64,000 nt of DNA from Anticarsia gemmatalis (taxonomy: Eukaryota; Arthropoda; Insecta; Lepidoptera; Erebidae), in contig NC_134756.1 of NCBI RefSeq assembly GCF_050436995.1, positions 5,394,001 through 5,458,000 of the forward strand, written 5' to 3'. The translations under genes were made by a program, and so were the position numbers. Within the stretch, counting starts at the first letter, position 1. The number at the start of each line of letters is the position of its first letter. Shown piece after piece: positions 26,577 to 37,449 of the stretch. Under the pieces are notes generated by a model that made no database searches, had not been told where the DNA came from, and worked only from the letters and a program-made list of their open reading frames with translations.

Positions 26577-29445
26577 ACAAGAGACAATTACGTTAATTCA
26601 CCAAAACATCGCTGGAGTATTGAATAAAACGGAAATAATCGAATCAGCTATAAATGGCATGCAAAAAGACCTTAGATCCATTGAAATTTTATGTTTTACA
26701 GAAACGTTTCTAAAACGCGGTTCTGAACCAAACCTTAGAATCAAGGATTATAGATTGGTATCATCCTTTTCTCGGCCTAACCAACGCCGCGGCGGCTCCT
26801 GCATACTGTTAAAAAATAATCTCGAATACAAAGACGTTCATATTGCCATCCAGCCAATCCCTCTTCAATTTGAATACTGCGCTATAGAATTAATTAAATA
26901 TAACCTCATAGTAGTATGCATATATAGAACACCTACAGCAAATGCGGCAATATTCCTAAATAATTTCGAAATTCTAGCTAATAACTTAAGTAAAAAGAAA
27001 AATAAGAAAATAATTATGTGTGGGGATTGGAACATAGACATGCTTAAAACGAATAAATTCTCCAGTGACTTAAAAAGTATACTTAGTAATAACAATTTAA
27101 TAAGCCACATAGAACTGCCGACACGGATGAATTCGTGCCTGGATTTAGTAGTTAGTAATTTGAATCATACCAAAGCTTCACTTCATTATTTAGCTCTGTC
27201 AGACCATGAAACAGCACAATCACTAACATTTAACATAGAATGTAGACAAAAATACAAACAAAAATCTAGTTATTGGTTTAAATCTATAAGGGATCTAAGC
27301 ACAGAAAATATTGATAAGTTTAAATATTGTATGTCAGAACTATCTTTTAATGAAATTTATAGTTGTACCAATACAAATGAAGCATTTAATTCTCTACACG
27401 ATACAATAATATTATTTTATAAGCTTTGTTTTCCAGTCATTAGAATAAAAAATTCCCACAAACAAGTAAAAAATAGGTACTTAACAAAAGGTATTAAAAA
27501 ATGCTGTATAAAAAAGAGAACCTTATATCTAAAGTATCACTTATATAGACATAATAAAAAAAGTAATAAGAATATTTACAACAACTACACAAGAATTTTA
27601 AGAAAATGTATTTACAAATCACAACAGATAAATAGTTTAAGATATATTAATAACTCCAAGAACGCATGTAAAGCATCATGGCAGCTAATTAAAGAAAATA
27701 TAAATAATTCAACAGCCATTTCTGAAATAGAATGTATTAAATGTGATAATAAATTATACGATAATCCTAATGAAATATGTGAGTTATTTAATAATTATTA
27801 TTTATCCTTAACTAATAATGAAACACAAAATACTAGTACTATTAGCTCATTTATCTCTCAAAATCCTAAAAGTATATTTCTGACCCCAGTAGATGATACT
27901 GAAATACATAAAATAATTAAGCATCTAAAAAATACAAACTCAACAGGTTATGATGAATTAAACACCAAAATATTAAAAATATGTGCTCTGAGTTTAGTGC
28001 CTCCCCTTACTTACATAATAAATCTGTCTTTATCCGAAGGTGTATTTCCAAATAGGTTAAAAAAGTCAATAGTCAAACCGCTTTACAAAAAAGGAGCAAA
28101 AACGGATATGAGTAATTACCGTCCCGTAACTTTAATCCCAATTTTATCAAAGGTGTTTGAAAAGGTAATGTACATAAGAATGGAAGACTTTCTAACTTCC
28201 TGTGATATTCTTAAAAAAGAACAGTTCGGTTTTAGGAAAAATAGCTCGACTTCTCTAGCATGCTTTCAGCTAGTCAAGCAAATTACGGAGGGATTAAATG
28301 AGAAGTCTAAAATTGGCTGTGTATTTCTGGACATGACCAAGGCATTCGACTTTGTCTGTCATAAAAAACTGTTATCGAAGTTGTCTTCTTACGGTATACG
28401 GGGAATCGCAAATGATTGGGTAAAAAATTACTTAGAAGTTAGACAGCAATGCGTTGAAGTAACTAGAACTAATAACTTTCAACAAACCAACTCAAGATCT
28501 GACTTTAAAGTAAATAAATTTGGCACCCCACAAGGTAGTATATTAGCTCCGCTTCTTTTTCTTATATACATAAATGACCTTCCCGATGCAATAAATCAAA
28601 ATTGTATATTATTTGCTGACGATACAACCCTAATAATTAAAAGTAACAACAAAGAAAATCTAGAAACTGAAATGAATAACGCTATAAGTAATGCTATAAA
28701 ATGGTTAGAACAGAATAATTTAAAAATAAACATAACAAAAACTAACGCAATACAATTTCAAACACATAACTCACTTACATTAGATTTAGACATCCGTCAC
28801 AATAATGATCAGCTCCCTATCACTAATAATTGTGTATTTCTAGGTATAACTATAGACCAATACTGCAGTTGGAAGCCACATATAGAGAAAATTGTCAACA
28901 AAATAGATCGGTTTATTTATGTACTAAATAGAATAAGACAGACAGTTAATCAAGAGGCCGCAATGTCTGCCTACCATGCCTATGTATCTTCTATCCTCAG
29001 ATACGGAATAATAATTTGGGGTAACTCCGTAGATATAGATAGAGCTTTTAAAGTCCAAAAAAAATGCATACGAGCTATATGTAATTTAAACTATTTAGAT
29101 ACTTGTAAACCGCACTTTATAAATCTGAAAATACTTCCACTGCCTTCTCTATATATATATGAAATATGTATATTTGTAAAAAAACATAATTATTTATTCG
29201 AAAGTTTTGAAGATAAATATAATAGTAGATCTAGATATAAGGATAGATTATGCTTACCACAAATAAGACTAGAATTATATAGAAGAAACGTTTATTGTAT
29301 GTGTATACGAATATTTAATAAGTTACCACAGAGTCTAATAGAGTTACCGTTTATACTGTTTAAAAAACGTCTATTTAAACTGTTATTATCTAAGTGTTAT
29401 TATAGTATTAAGAACTTTTTAGAGGATAAGATAGAAATATTATAA
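26506..29445 (+). CDS. LINE ORF2: endonuclease and reverse transcriptase
   Basis: Open in frame from 26506, with 941 residues after the first near-cognate TTG at 26620. There is no ATG before conserved endonuclease sequence begins (LIHQNIAG lies upstream of the TTG), so initiation is unclear. Apurinic-type endonuclease motifs: CFTETF, MCGDWNID (about residue 131), LSDHE (about 193). Reverse transcriptase motifs: FLDMTKAFD (about 567), GTPQGSILAPLLF (about 636) and the catalytic FADD (about 664). No internal stop was seen. It would nick the target and prime reverse transcription. Confidence 0.9.
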   Translation, partial: HNILKKNIKQTLIKNEFFFAPQIKQETITLIHQNIAGVLNKTEIIESAINGMQKDLRSIEILCFTETFLKRGSEPNLRIKDYRLVSSFSRPNQRRGGSCILLKNNLEYKDVHIAIQPIPLQFEYCAIELIKYNLIVVCIYRTPTANAAIFLNNFEILANNLSKKKNKKIIMCGDWNIDMLKTNKFSSDLKSILSNNNLISHIELPTRMNSCLDLVVSNLNHTKASLHYLALSDHETAQSLTFNIECRQKYKQKSSYWFKSIRDLSTENIDKFKYCMSELSFNEIYSCTNTNEAFNSLHDTIILFYKLCFPVIRIKNSHKQVKNRYLTKGIKKCCIKKRTLYLKYHLYRHNKKSNKNIYNNYTRILRKCIYKSQQINSLRYINNSKNACKASWQLIKENINNSTAISEIECIKCDNKLYDNPNEICELFNNYYLSLTNNETQNTSTISSFISQNPKSIFLTPVDDTEIHKIIKHLKNTNSTGYDELNTKILKICALSLVPPLTYIINLSLSEGVFPNRLKKSIVKPLYKKGAKTDMSNYRPVTLIPILSKVFEKVMYIRMEDFLTSCDILKKEQFGFRKNSSTSLACFQLVKQITEGLNEKSKIGCVFLDMTKAFDFVCHKKLLSKLSSYGIRGIANDWVKNYLEVRQQCVEVTRTNNFQQTNSRSDFKVNKFGTPQGSILAPLLFLIYINDLPDAINQNCILFADDTTLIIKSNNKENLETEMNNAISNAIKWLEQNNLKINITKTNAIQFQTHNSLTLDLDIRHNNDQLPITNNCVFLGITIDQYCSWKPHIEKIVNKIDRFIYVLNRIRQTVNQEAAMSAYHAYVSSILRYGIIIWGNSVDIDRAFKVQKKCIRAICNLNYLDTCKPHFINLKILPLPSLYIYEICIFVKKHNYLFESFEDKYNSRSRYKDRLCLPQIRLELYRRNVYCMCIRIFNKLPQSLIELPFILFKKRLFKLLLSKCYYSIKNFLEDKIEIL

Positions 29446-29582
29446 ACAAGTACTTTGTTATAAAATTTGTTAATATTTGCACGCCACATGTGGCAGAATA
29501 TGCGCTCTTTCACCTGTATTATCATCTTTAAACACCATGTTTGAGCAAATAAATTATTTGATTTGATTTGATTTGATTTATT

Positions 29583-31823
29583 TAGTCTAAAAGATGTAAT
29601 TATCGTAATTGAATTCGATTACTTATCTTGATCTTTACATTTGTAACTACAAATACCATTAATCTAGGATCTAGGAGGAGTTACCAAAAATTAGTTTTTG
29701 GATTTCGTATATTTTACTTATATTTTTTGCTAAATACTCATTATTGCATAATACTATAATCGATAATAATGAGCGCATACCACTTGCGTCATACATACCT
29801 AATAATAATATGATAGTTATAATACCGTGACTATACACACCTTTAATGTCTACAATGCACATACAAGATCCTGAGCATCAAATTCAGATGGAGGGTGAGT
29901 TGAATGTGCTGGCATAACATCATTTTGATTTCAGATATTCTAAAGTCGGTTTTCTTTTGTGGGTTACTATATCTTTGACCTTAGCAACATCAGTAATAAG
30001 TGCAGCCCTTATCAAATAGTGCACCTTTATTTTAGCAATGAGAAGGAGAAAAACTAAAAGGGGATCAATTCTATACCAGCTTATTTCACTCTTCATATTT
30101 CCGAAAATCTGTACAACCCAGTGTACCCATATCATAGACAAATCTTAGTTATTTTTAAAAACTATTACCAAGGAACTTATTATTGTTATTAATTGTTGGA
30201 AGACTTACGACCTTAAAAACTAGTAATTAAGCAGTTTATTTCCTCGTTACTTACTGAAACAGATGCACTGGACTTTGAGCTTAAAACAAAAAGTAATCGT
30301 ACAACTTCTCGTAAATTCATTCTGTTGAAATTTACATTATTTTAGTTCTTATTGGTTTAGCTAATGTTTTGGTCATAAAGTCGGATTTTTTGCTTTTCAG
30401 TAGCGAATGAAGCAAAGTCCAAGTTTGCTGACTTGACCTTTGAACAGATTTCCTTAATTAAACTACTGTTGAATGCTGATTGATATTTTGTATTACCTTG
30501 TATACTGTGTCATGTAAAAATGTAAAAAATGTTTTGTTAGTTTAAGCTACTGCTAGGATAAACAATTAATTTAAAATCAGTTTTACTTTCATACAAAAGC
30601 TATCGTGGTTGTCATATTCATTATGAAAACACGTTTTTTGTTGTTGTTGTTTTATCTTAGCTTTTTACATAATATCTTAGGAGTTTGTGGCTTTCTCCAG
30701 CAGTAGGTGTCTGCAATTCTGTGGTTTGAAGTATTGTACTCACTATCTTTTCGTTTTCTCATAGCAGAACCTTTTGTATTTCGAATCATCTTTGGCTCCT
30801 ATTTTGTCTGCTAGTTGTTTGTGCCATTCGTTCCCCACTCCTAGGTCAAGCTAAGGGGTTTGCCAAGAAAGAAAGTTACGTATGAAAATACTACTAACAG
30901 TAGTTGCTCGAGAGTTTTAAGGCAATATATTTACTCCATTCTAAAAAGGACTAACATTATAAACCTTCAAAAAATTATGATTTGCGTCACACACCTCTGC
31001 CTACACTTTTTTCTTTTCATACGGGTTGAATTATTGTAAGTAACAACGAAATATCAACCATTTATGCATATCACACTTAGGCTGAGTTTCAATACTTTTG
31101 GTCAGTATTAGATAGATTATCAAATGGAACTTGACAGTTGTTTGCTACCGAAGTCGTCACTTTATCTAGCGGGTTATCTGACACTTATTCACAAGTGAAA
31201 ACTAGCCCTTGTAGTACTTATAGATTCAATAAAATAATGGAAGTAGGTCAGGTTTCTTGAGTGGCAGCGGAGTTTTGATTGATAGCATAGCTGTTCTACG
31301 TAGATTCCGATATCGTCTCGAATTTTGGACTAATTCCTGCTGAGATGAATTACGATACGTGATTTTATATCATTTTCGTTTTCCTATTGCTTAAGGTTAC
31401 CAACAATTGTTAATTGTTTTTGTGCAATAATATAGCTCAAAAGAATATATTTAGGATCCAAAGGTCGAGTTTGTTAAAATAATACTTGCAAGCATCAGTC
31501 AGGTATCTATGTATATTAATCCCTTGAATAAATCGCAAAAAAAAAGTTATATGAGTATCAGTTGTCAAACGAAAGGCTTTTTCTGTTTATAGAAGTTCAA
31601 TGTATTATTATTGTAGGTGTGTAATCACGGACTTTTCTTCTATTTGATGTGTATTATCACCTATTAATCTTTTAAAGTATGACATTTTTCATTAAAAAGA
31701 CAGCATGTTCAGTATAAAATGATTAAAATTTATTAATGAAACAGGAACAAAAAATCAATTATTAAGGAACATTTTAATGTCTTCTCAGCGACTGTATAAT
31801 CTGGAGTACTCTGCACCCACCAC
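29583..31823. other. intergenic region between the LINE and OBP-F
   Basis: About 2.2 kb of AT-rich sequence with no exon I can support. Short open frames are scattered and unsupported. Confidence 0.45.
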
Positions 31824-32991
31824 TTACAGGGGAATCTGGAAAACAAAAAATATATCCAATTATTTGGGTACATTTTTAACATTACTAATTGTACTAATGA
31901 GACGTTATTTTATTATAGTCTTTGTGTATTTATTTACATACTTTTATCATCAGCTATAAGTACCTCGGCCTTATGTTCGAGGAAGCAGGACATCAGCATT
32001 TTAGCTCTTTCACAGCCGGCTTCTCCGTCGCTGACAGGCTTGTCGTTTACTGCAATTAACATATAACAATTAACATATGTTTTAATAGAAAATTATTAGT
32101 TCGATCCAAGTACCTAGGTAATTTCTCTATTCAAACATAATAAATATAACTGTTTTGCTTTTAATTTGCCGGTCTTAAATGTATTATTTAAAACGCATGC
32201 TGCACATACATACATACATAGAATTTATATACATAGAGTTAGTATACTTTTCACTTTTAACTATCTTAAATCTTTACCAACATGCAGACTTTATGAAAAG
32301 TGACTTTATGAAATACCCAACATGTTCAAACTATGTTTCCCAATCACAACATACTAATTTATATTTAAATATCCAAATAAAAAGCTTTGAACATACCAGA
32401 AGCGCACTTCTTGCCAACATCGGCGAACTTGTCGAAGTCCTCATCGGTATTCACGTACTTCCTCAGTTTAGTCAAACCAGTGTCTACGTCGAAAACACCT
32501 TGTTCAGTTATCTATAAAAAGAAATAACACCAGTTACGGAAAAAATAACTAAGCTCTGCTGCTTAGCCAGGAAGTTTTGAATTTACTAGAGCAGAGTTTC
32601 GTTGTGCTTCGTGATCAACGGCCTTCTTTACTCATCATTTAGGTAAGCTGATAGCAACTGTAGTCACATCTGTCAGTCACATAGTAAGTCCGCCACATTG
32701 GCGACAAATCTTCAAGAACTGTGTTGAAGAACCGTTGGAACGGGCGAATACACACTGTGTATTTCGAATACACACAGCTTCCAAAATTATTGGAAAATTG
32801 GGTGTTCGTTTGAAACAAATGCTTTGACCACTTTGCTATCTTTGTCTTCTACAATAGGTATAATATTAAATATAAGTATGTATTTATATTGCTTACCACT
32901 CCAGCTTTCTTGAACACACATCCGAGGAAGCAAGGTTTGACACCATCGATATTGCGTGACGTCTTGGCAGCCTTGATATCGGCTAGAGAGA

Positions 32992-32996
32992 CGCCG
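32992..32996. repeat. target site duplication CGCCG, left
   Basis: CGCCG directly outside the left Transib end. It matches the right copy at 35149-35153 exactly and the CGNCG consensus known for Transib. One copy belongs to the ancestral exon 2. Confidence 0.9.
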
Positions 32997-33422
32997 CACT
33001 GTGGATCGAAAATCGGCTGTAGAAGACATAGAATCTCGATGTCGTGAATGTTATTTTTTTTGATGGAAATGTATTCTGCTGATCATTACTGTTCTATAAA
33101 ATGTCATATGAACTAATTGTGTGCACAAATGGAAGAGTTATAATTTTTTAAAGAAAATTTTGTATGGAGCTGACATGAAAAATGAGAATATCTCTGGAAT
33201 CGCAAGGTTGGCCGTTATATCCTTGCACACTGATATAGTACTATTTATTTGTGAATTTTTGACATACTTTATATCGCGGCATCACTTGCGATTTTTTTTC
33301 TAAAAATCGTCAAAATTTTCAAAAAAAATAATTTGTTTATGATACATTTAAATGCTTAAGTATGACTATAAGAAGTGTAATTTACAATATTTTTTATGCT
33401 TACACCAAAACGTTCTTAGAAA

Positions 33423-33611
33423 TCACAAAATCGTACTACTCCTCCTCGAATGGTGTTCTCTAAACCTCGTATAATCTTTGTTTCGGGCCTCCGAAGCTTC
33501 TTCCGAAAGACTTCCAATTGGTACAATAGCATTTACTGCAATTATGTCCCCTCCGTGAATCAACAGTTTGTAGACGGTTGATGACATGTAGCATCCATCA
33601 TACAGTTCCAT
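33423..33611 (-). pseudogene. Transib transposase C-terminal fragment, left arm
   Basis: Encodes a 62-residue piece starting MELYDGCYMSSTVYKLLIHG and containing VPIGSLSEEASEARNKDY, which I recognise as the C-terminal part of the Transib (RAG1-core-related) transposase. It is continuous in sense with the central fragment (33946-34257, minus). The full transposase is not present, so the element is non-autonomous. Confidence 0.75.
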
Positions 33612-33945
33612 GTATTTTTCAGCGGTTGTTCTAGCGTATTCGTTAAATTACGGCATGTCTACAAACTCTTCAGATGTGATAGCTCTCAGAATCACAGCAA
33701 ATCTGCGTATTATGTGTTCATCTAATGCAATGGTCATCTTTGAATCGATCTTGGATTAGTTTTTACGTGGATGCAATAACTCTTGATGGCCTTCTCCTCT
33801 AGCAGACCACTTTTTGTAGTCGAGACGATACGGTATGTGTAAAAATTATTCCATCACATTTATGAAATGCATGCATGAAATGATGATAATCCGGACTCAT
33901 ACACACCAGGAGAAATGGTTTTTGACGCAACGGCATCTAACTTAT

Positions 33946-34257
33946 TCATTTATGTGGTCTTAGCCAAACACATGTAGCAGGCCGCATTGACTTCGCTTCT
34001 TTGTACATATCTCTACAAATTTTGCCCTCAATCATCGTCATCATTACTTGGTGACTAATTTCATGTCCCTGACATTTTGAGGGAACGAGAGCTGCAATTT
34101 TGTTATCCGTAACGAGAGTTTCAATATCCATAGCAGTTTTTTCCTTTATGACAACTTCTTTGGTTGCTTTCGAAAAACTAAACTGGACTGGAGGGTAATA
34201 CAGAGGTGAGTAGGGTCTTGGATTCACCCATACGGTATCACCGTCAGCTACTATCAA
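33946..34257 (-). pseudogene. Transib transposase internal fragment in the element centre
   Basis: 103-residue open stretch unique to the centre, including KIAALVPSKCQGHEISHQVM and TMIEGKICRDM, similar in character to the region of Transib transposases before the C-terminal zinc and catalytic part. The reading ends in a stop, and the missing N-terminal half means it cannot be functional. Confidence 0.55.
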
Positions 34258-34533
34258 CTACGGTATCACTTTCATGCCCGCATAAATGTGATGGAATAAT
34301 TTTTACACATACCGTATCGTCTCGACTACAAAAAGTGGTCTGCTAGAGGAGAAGGCCATCAAGAGTTATTGCATCCACGTAAAAACTAATCCAAGATCGA
34401 TTCAAAGATGACCATTGCATTAGATGAACACATAATACGCAGATTTGCTGTGATTCTGAGAGCTATCACATCTGAAGAGTTTGTAGACATGCCGTAATTT
34501 AACGAATACGCTAGAACAACCGCTGAAAAATAC

Positions 34534-34722
34534 ATGGAACTGTATGATGGATGCTACATGTCATCAACCGTCTACAAACTGTTGATTCACGGAGGGGACA
34601 TAATTGCAGTAAATGCTATTGTACCAATTGGAAGTCTTTCGGAAGAAGCTTCGGAGGCCCGAAACAAAGATTATACGAGGTTTAGAGAACACCATTCGAG
34701 GAGGAGTAGTACGATTTTGTGA
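34534..34722 (+). pseudogene. Transib transposase C-terminal fragment, right arm (inverted duplicate)
   Basis: Identical translation to the left-arm fragment, on the opposite strand and at the mirror position (coordinates sum to 68145, as do the element ends). It shows that the right arm is an inverted copy of the left arm. Confidence 0.8.
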
Positions 34723-35148
34723 TTTCTAAGAACGTTTTGGTGTAAGCATAAAAAATATTGTAAATTACACTTCTTATAGTCATACTTAAGCATTTAAATG
34801 TATCATAAACAAATTATTTTTTTTGAAAATTTTGACGATTTTTAGAAAAAAAATCGCAAGTGATGCCGCGATATAAAGTATGTCAAAAATTCACAAATAA
34901 ATAGTACTATATCAGTGTGCAAGGATATAACGGCCAACCTTGCGATTCCAGAGATATTCTCATTTTTCATGTCAGCTCCATACAAAATTTTCTTTAAAAA
35001 ATTATAACTCTTCCATTTGTGCACACAATTAGTTCATATGACATTTTATAGAACAGTAATGATCAGCAGAATACATTTCCATCAAAAAAAATAACATTCA
35101 CGACATCGAGATTCTATGTCTTCTACGGCCGATTTTCGATCCACCGTG

Positions 35149-35153
35149 CGCCG
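35149..35153. repeat. target site duplication CGCCG, right
   Basis: Second copy of the 5-bp duplication, directly outside the right Transib end. Confidence 0.9.
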
Positions 35154-35646
35154 TGCTCTTGAGAGCACTGTAGCACCAGAGGCATCACGGATTCACGGAA
35201 ATGGGACTTTTCTTCCTCACTAACGGCCTGTTTAAAACAAAATGATGTTAATCAGTAATACTGCTAAATATGTTAGAATTAGAATTATTTACATTAGATA
35301 TTAAAGTTGTAACTTTATTGACAGAAGATCTATTTTACATAGGGATCTCTCTCTCTTTCTCTTATAGGATATTTAAAGTCTAATAGCCCATGAATAAGGT
35401 TGTATGAATTTAGTTCAATAATAGTTTATAATTAAAATATTTTTATAGAGGTATCCATCTAGTTCGATTCTTGTGACCAAATAAAATGCCATTTTACAAG
35501 GGCGATTCAGCTATTGTTTATTGCTATATCAAAGTTTAACAATTTTCGAAAAAACAAATTGCATAAATTAAAATCCCTATACTTACATAGACGCCATTCA
35601 GGGCCGCAGCCACAAAACAGACCACCAAACAAGTGAACTTAGACAT

Positions 35647-35785
35647 GTTGACAAAACTACAGGTTGTACCGCTTCCTTAGGAACTTCCAGTGAGTATGTT
35701 TATCCTTAGAACAACATCTCCTATTTATATGAGACTCACAAAACTATGTAACACGTTTAAGTAATTACCAAAGTATCTCGCCATA
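35647..35785 (-). promoter_or_regulatory. OBP-F proximal promoter, conserved with OBP-E
   Basis: Near-collinear with 24285-24420 upstream of OBP-E, with the same TATA-like CTATTTATATGAGACTCAC and the distal AATTACCAAAGTATCTCGCC (35763-35782). Its preservation suggests the gene was expressed until recently. Confidence 0.6.
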
Positions 35786-37449
35786 AATGGACTCTATAAA
35801 AAACGCTGGGTACAAAGGTCGATTTGTTTGTAAGAAGTTCAAAGTTTCAAACGGTCGACATCGCGGTAAAGATATAAGGGTTAGAATTCACTTTTTGAAC
35901 GTAATAATAATAGATTTAACCCATGACTATCCCACTGCTGGGCACGAGTTTCCTCTCTTAATAAGGGAGGGGTCAGGTCCACAAGTATGGGGGTGGGGAA
36001 TTTGTGTACCTTCAAGTACTGTGTTGAAGAACGTTTATAGGTATGACTTTCGTGTTACCACATTGCAACAGACACAAAATGTTATAAAAAGCTTTGATAA
36101 AATCCCTAGGACATAAACATTATATTAGGTAACACCTCATGAGCGCGCGATCCTTTTTGCCACTAGTTTTTGCATCGTCCTTGTGAATACTGCATCATTA
36201 CATGCACTTTAATACATGTCACGCTTTGGTCTAGAACGTGGTTACCAAAATTATTTCGCAATAAATTCTATAGATTGAACTTCCGTAAGATTAATTAATT
36301 AAAATTAAATGTTACGGGAATAAGGGTCAGTTTCAAAGCTTACGTATAATTGTCTGATAACCCGAGTTAATAGTTATAGTGACAACAAATATGTATAATA
36401 CATATGAGAACTATCAACTACCGACAACCGGCTAGCCATCGAGAAATTTTACACAAAAAACTGTTTAGCGCCTCTACCGGACTCCGTAAGAACTATTTTG
36501 GCAGTACATTTTAAACTTTTGATACTCGACAGTACAAACTATACAGAATTGCGCTACCTGGCTAACTATGGTAACTTTATGGACCAAAACAGAATCAACA
36601 TACAAAATCTACAATGCAGTAATCACTATACAATCCAAATAAAAAAAAACTAAGAGCTACATTGTTCAAATAATTAAAAGTCCAAAGTGCGGGAAAACAC
36701 TAGACTATGTATAATATATAGAAATAACTAGATTTTCCGGTTTGCAATCATTGTACTGAATCATTTATCGTCTGTTGTTAAGTGTTTTATATGCAGTTTA
36801 ATAACTTTGACTTAATTACTATGCACCTCATTATTAATTTTATTGATCGTTTGACGTCAGCAACACGTTACTGAAGAGAATAAACAAATAAATATAGTCA
36901 GTGCCAAAGGTTACGATTTTAAATTAAATTATAGGTATAACATTATCGAACATGGGGGGATTGTTTATAACATAACATGGAGGCTTACTTTAGGAATAAC
37001 TAGGTGAAATAGTGGAAGTATTTATAATGAAATATCTGGCCGATTGCGGTTTTATAATGTAAATTGGGCCTTCATGATTTAAAAGCTTAAACTGAATATT
37101 CGAACGAAGGAGGCCCTGCAACCAATTTTACTGCATATTAGAACTACTTACTTGCAGTACCCAATTCTCAACCTTTTTTCTTACTTAAAACTCGCAAAGT
37201 AATAGTCCTATTATGTTATTAGTTCTCAAACGGATGCCTTCATTCAATCGCGTTTCTCTCCATTGTAATCGCTTAATGAACGTCTAATGGATTCCCCTTA
37301 ATCGAAGGTCTTTCTGTCATACAGGATATTGGTTTTGTCACCAATTCTTTGTTTTAGTATAAAACCAACAAAAATTTGGACAAACAATCAGACATTTACG
37401 ATCAATTCAACGGTTTACATTACCTTATCACTTTAAACAAACATTTAAC
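35786..37449. other. divergent intergenic region between OBP-F and OBP-G
   Basis: Includes a common lepidopteran repeat remnant (CCCACTGCTGGGCACGAGTTTCCTCTC, about 35930-35960). A TATAAAA at 37358-37364 lies about 90 bp before the OBP-G start codon. The 109-residue ORF at 35787-36116 runs through the repeat remnant and is not called. Confidence 0.45.

Larger units (their letters stand above)
24765..29582 (+). mobile_element. CR1-like non-LTR retrotransposon (LINE), nearly intact
   Basis: A two-ORF non-LTR element lying between OBP-E and OBP-F in the orientation opposite to them. The 5' limit is approximate: GC-richer sequence starting near GATGGCGCTGCGCCAGAG looks like a LINE 5' untranslated region. 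The 3' end is a short tandem tail (TTGATTTGATTTGATTTGATTT, about 29556-29580) typical of CR1/L2-type elements rather than poly(A). Both ORFs are open, so the insertion is probably fairly young. Clade placement is from motif organisation only. Confidence 0.8.
32997..35148. mobile_element. palindromic Transib DNA transposon inserted in OBP-F exon 2
   Basis: 2,152 bp. The left arm 32997-33864 and right arm 34281-35148 are inverted repeats of exactly 868 bp each, around a 416-bp centre. The left end is CACTGTGGATCG and the right end, read inward, CACGGTGGATCG; Transib termini follow CACWRTG, the same heptamer type as RAG recombination signals. The flanking 5-bp duplication CGCCG (32992-32996 and 35149-35153) fits the known Transib target CGNCG. 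The arms and centre carry transposase fragments. Arms match in every segment I compared apart from two positions near the ends (bases 4 and 22). Confidence 0.9.
31824..35646 (-). pseudogene. odorant-binding protein F, exon 2 split by a Transib element
   Basis: Minus-strand exons: 35587-35646, exon 2 in two parts (35154-35227 and 32897-32996), 32397-32511, 31964-32049, 31824-31835. The signal peptide is MSKFTCLVVCFVAAALNGVY. Exon 2 opens with AVSEEEKSHF, breaks after the CSQEHG region, and resumes at VSLADIKAAK on the far side of a 2,152-bp insertion. The two parts total 174 nt, exactly the exon 2 length of OBP-D and OBP-E. Exon 4 has VNDKPVSDGEAGCERAK and the last exon encodes IPL. All splice sites, the promoter and other frames look intact, so this is a recent null allele or young pseudogene rather than an old relic. 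Confidence 0.9.

Noticed and set aside
33121..33303. Mirror-image 60-residue ORFs in the Transib arms (also 34842-35024)
   Set aside because: They lie in the non-coding terminal part of the arms on the strand opposite to the transposase; their identity only reflects the palindrome.
32997..35148. CACTA (CMC-type) transposon because of the CACTG end
   Set aside because: CACTA elements make 3-bp duplications; the 5-bp CGCCG duplication and the transposase motif fit Transib better.
35787..36116. 109-residue plus-strand ORF
   Set aside because: It overlaps a common repeat remnant (CACTGCTGGGCACGAG) and has no recognisable protein motif.
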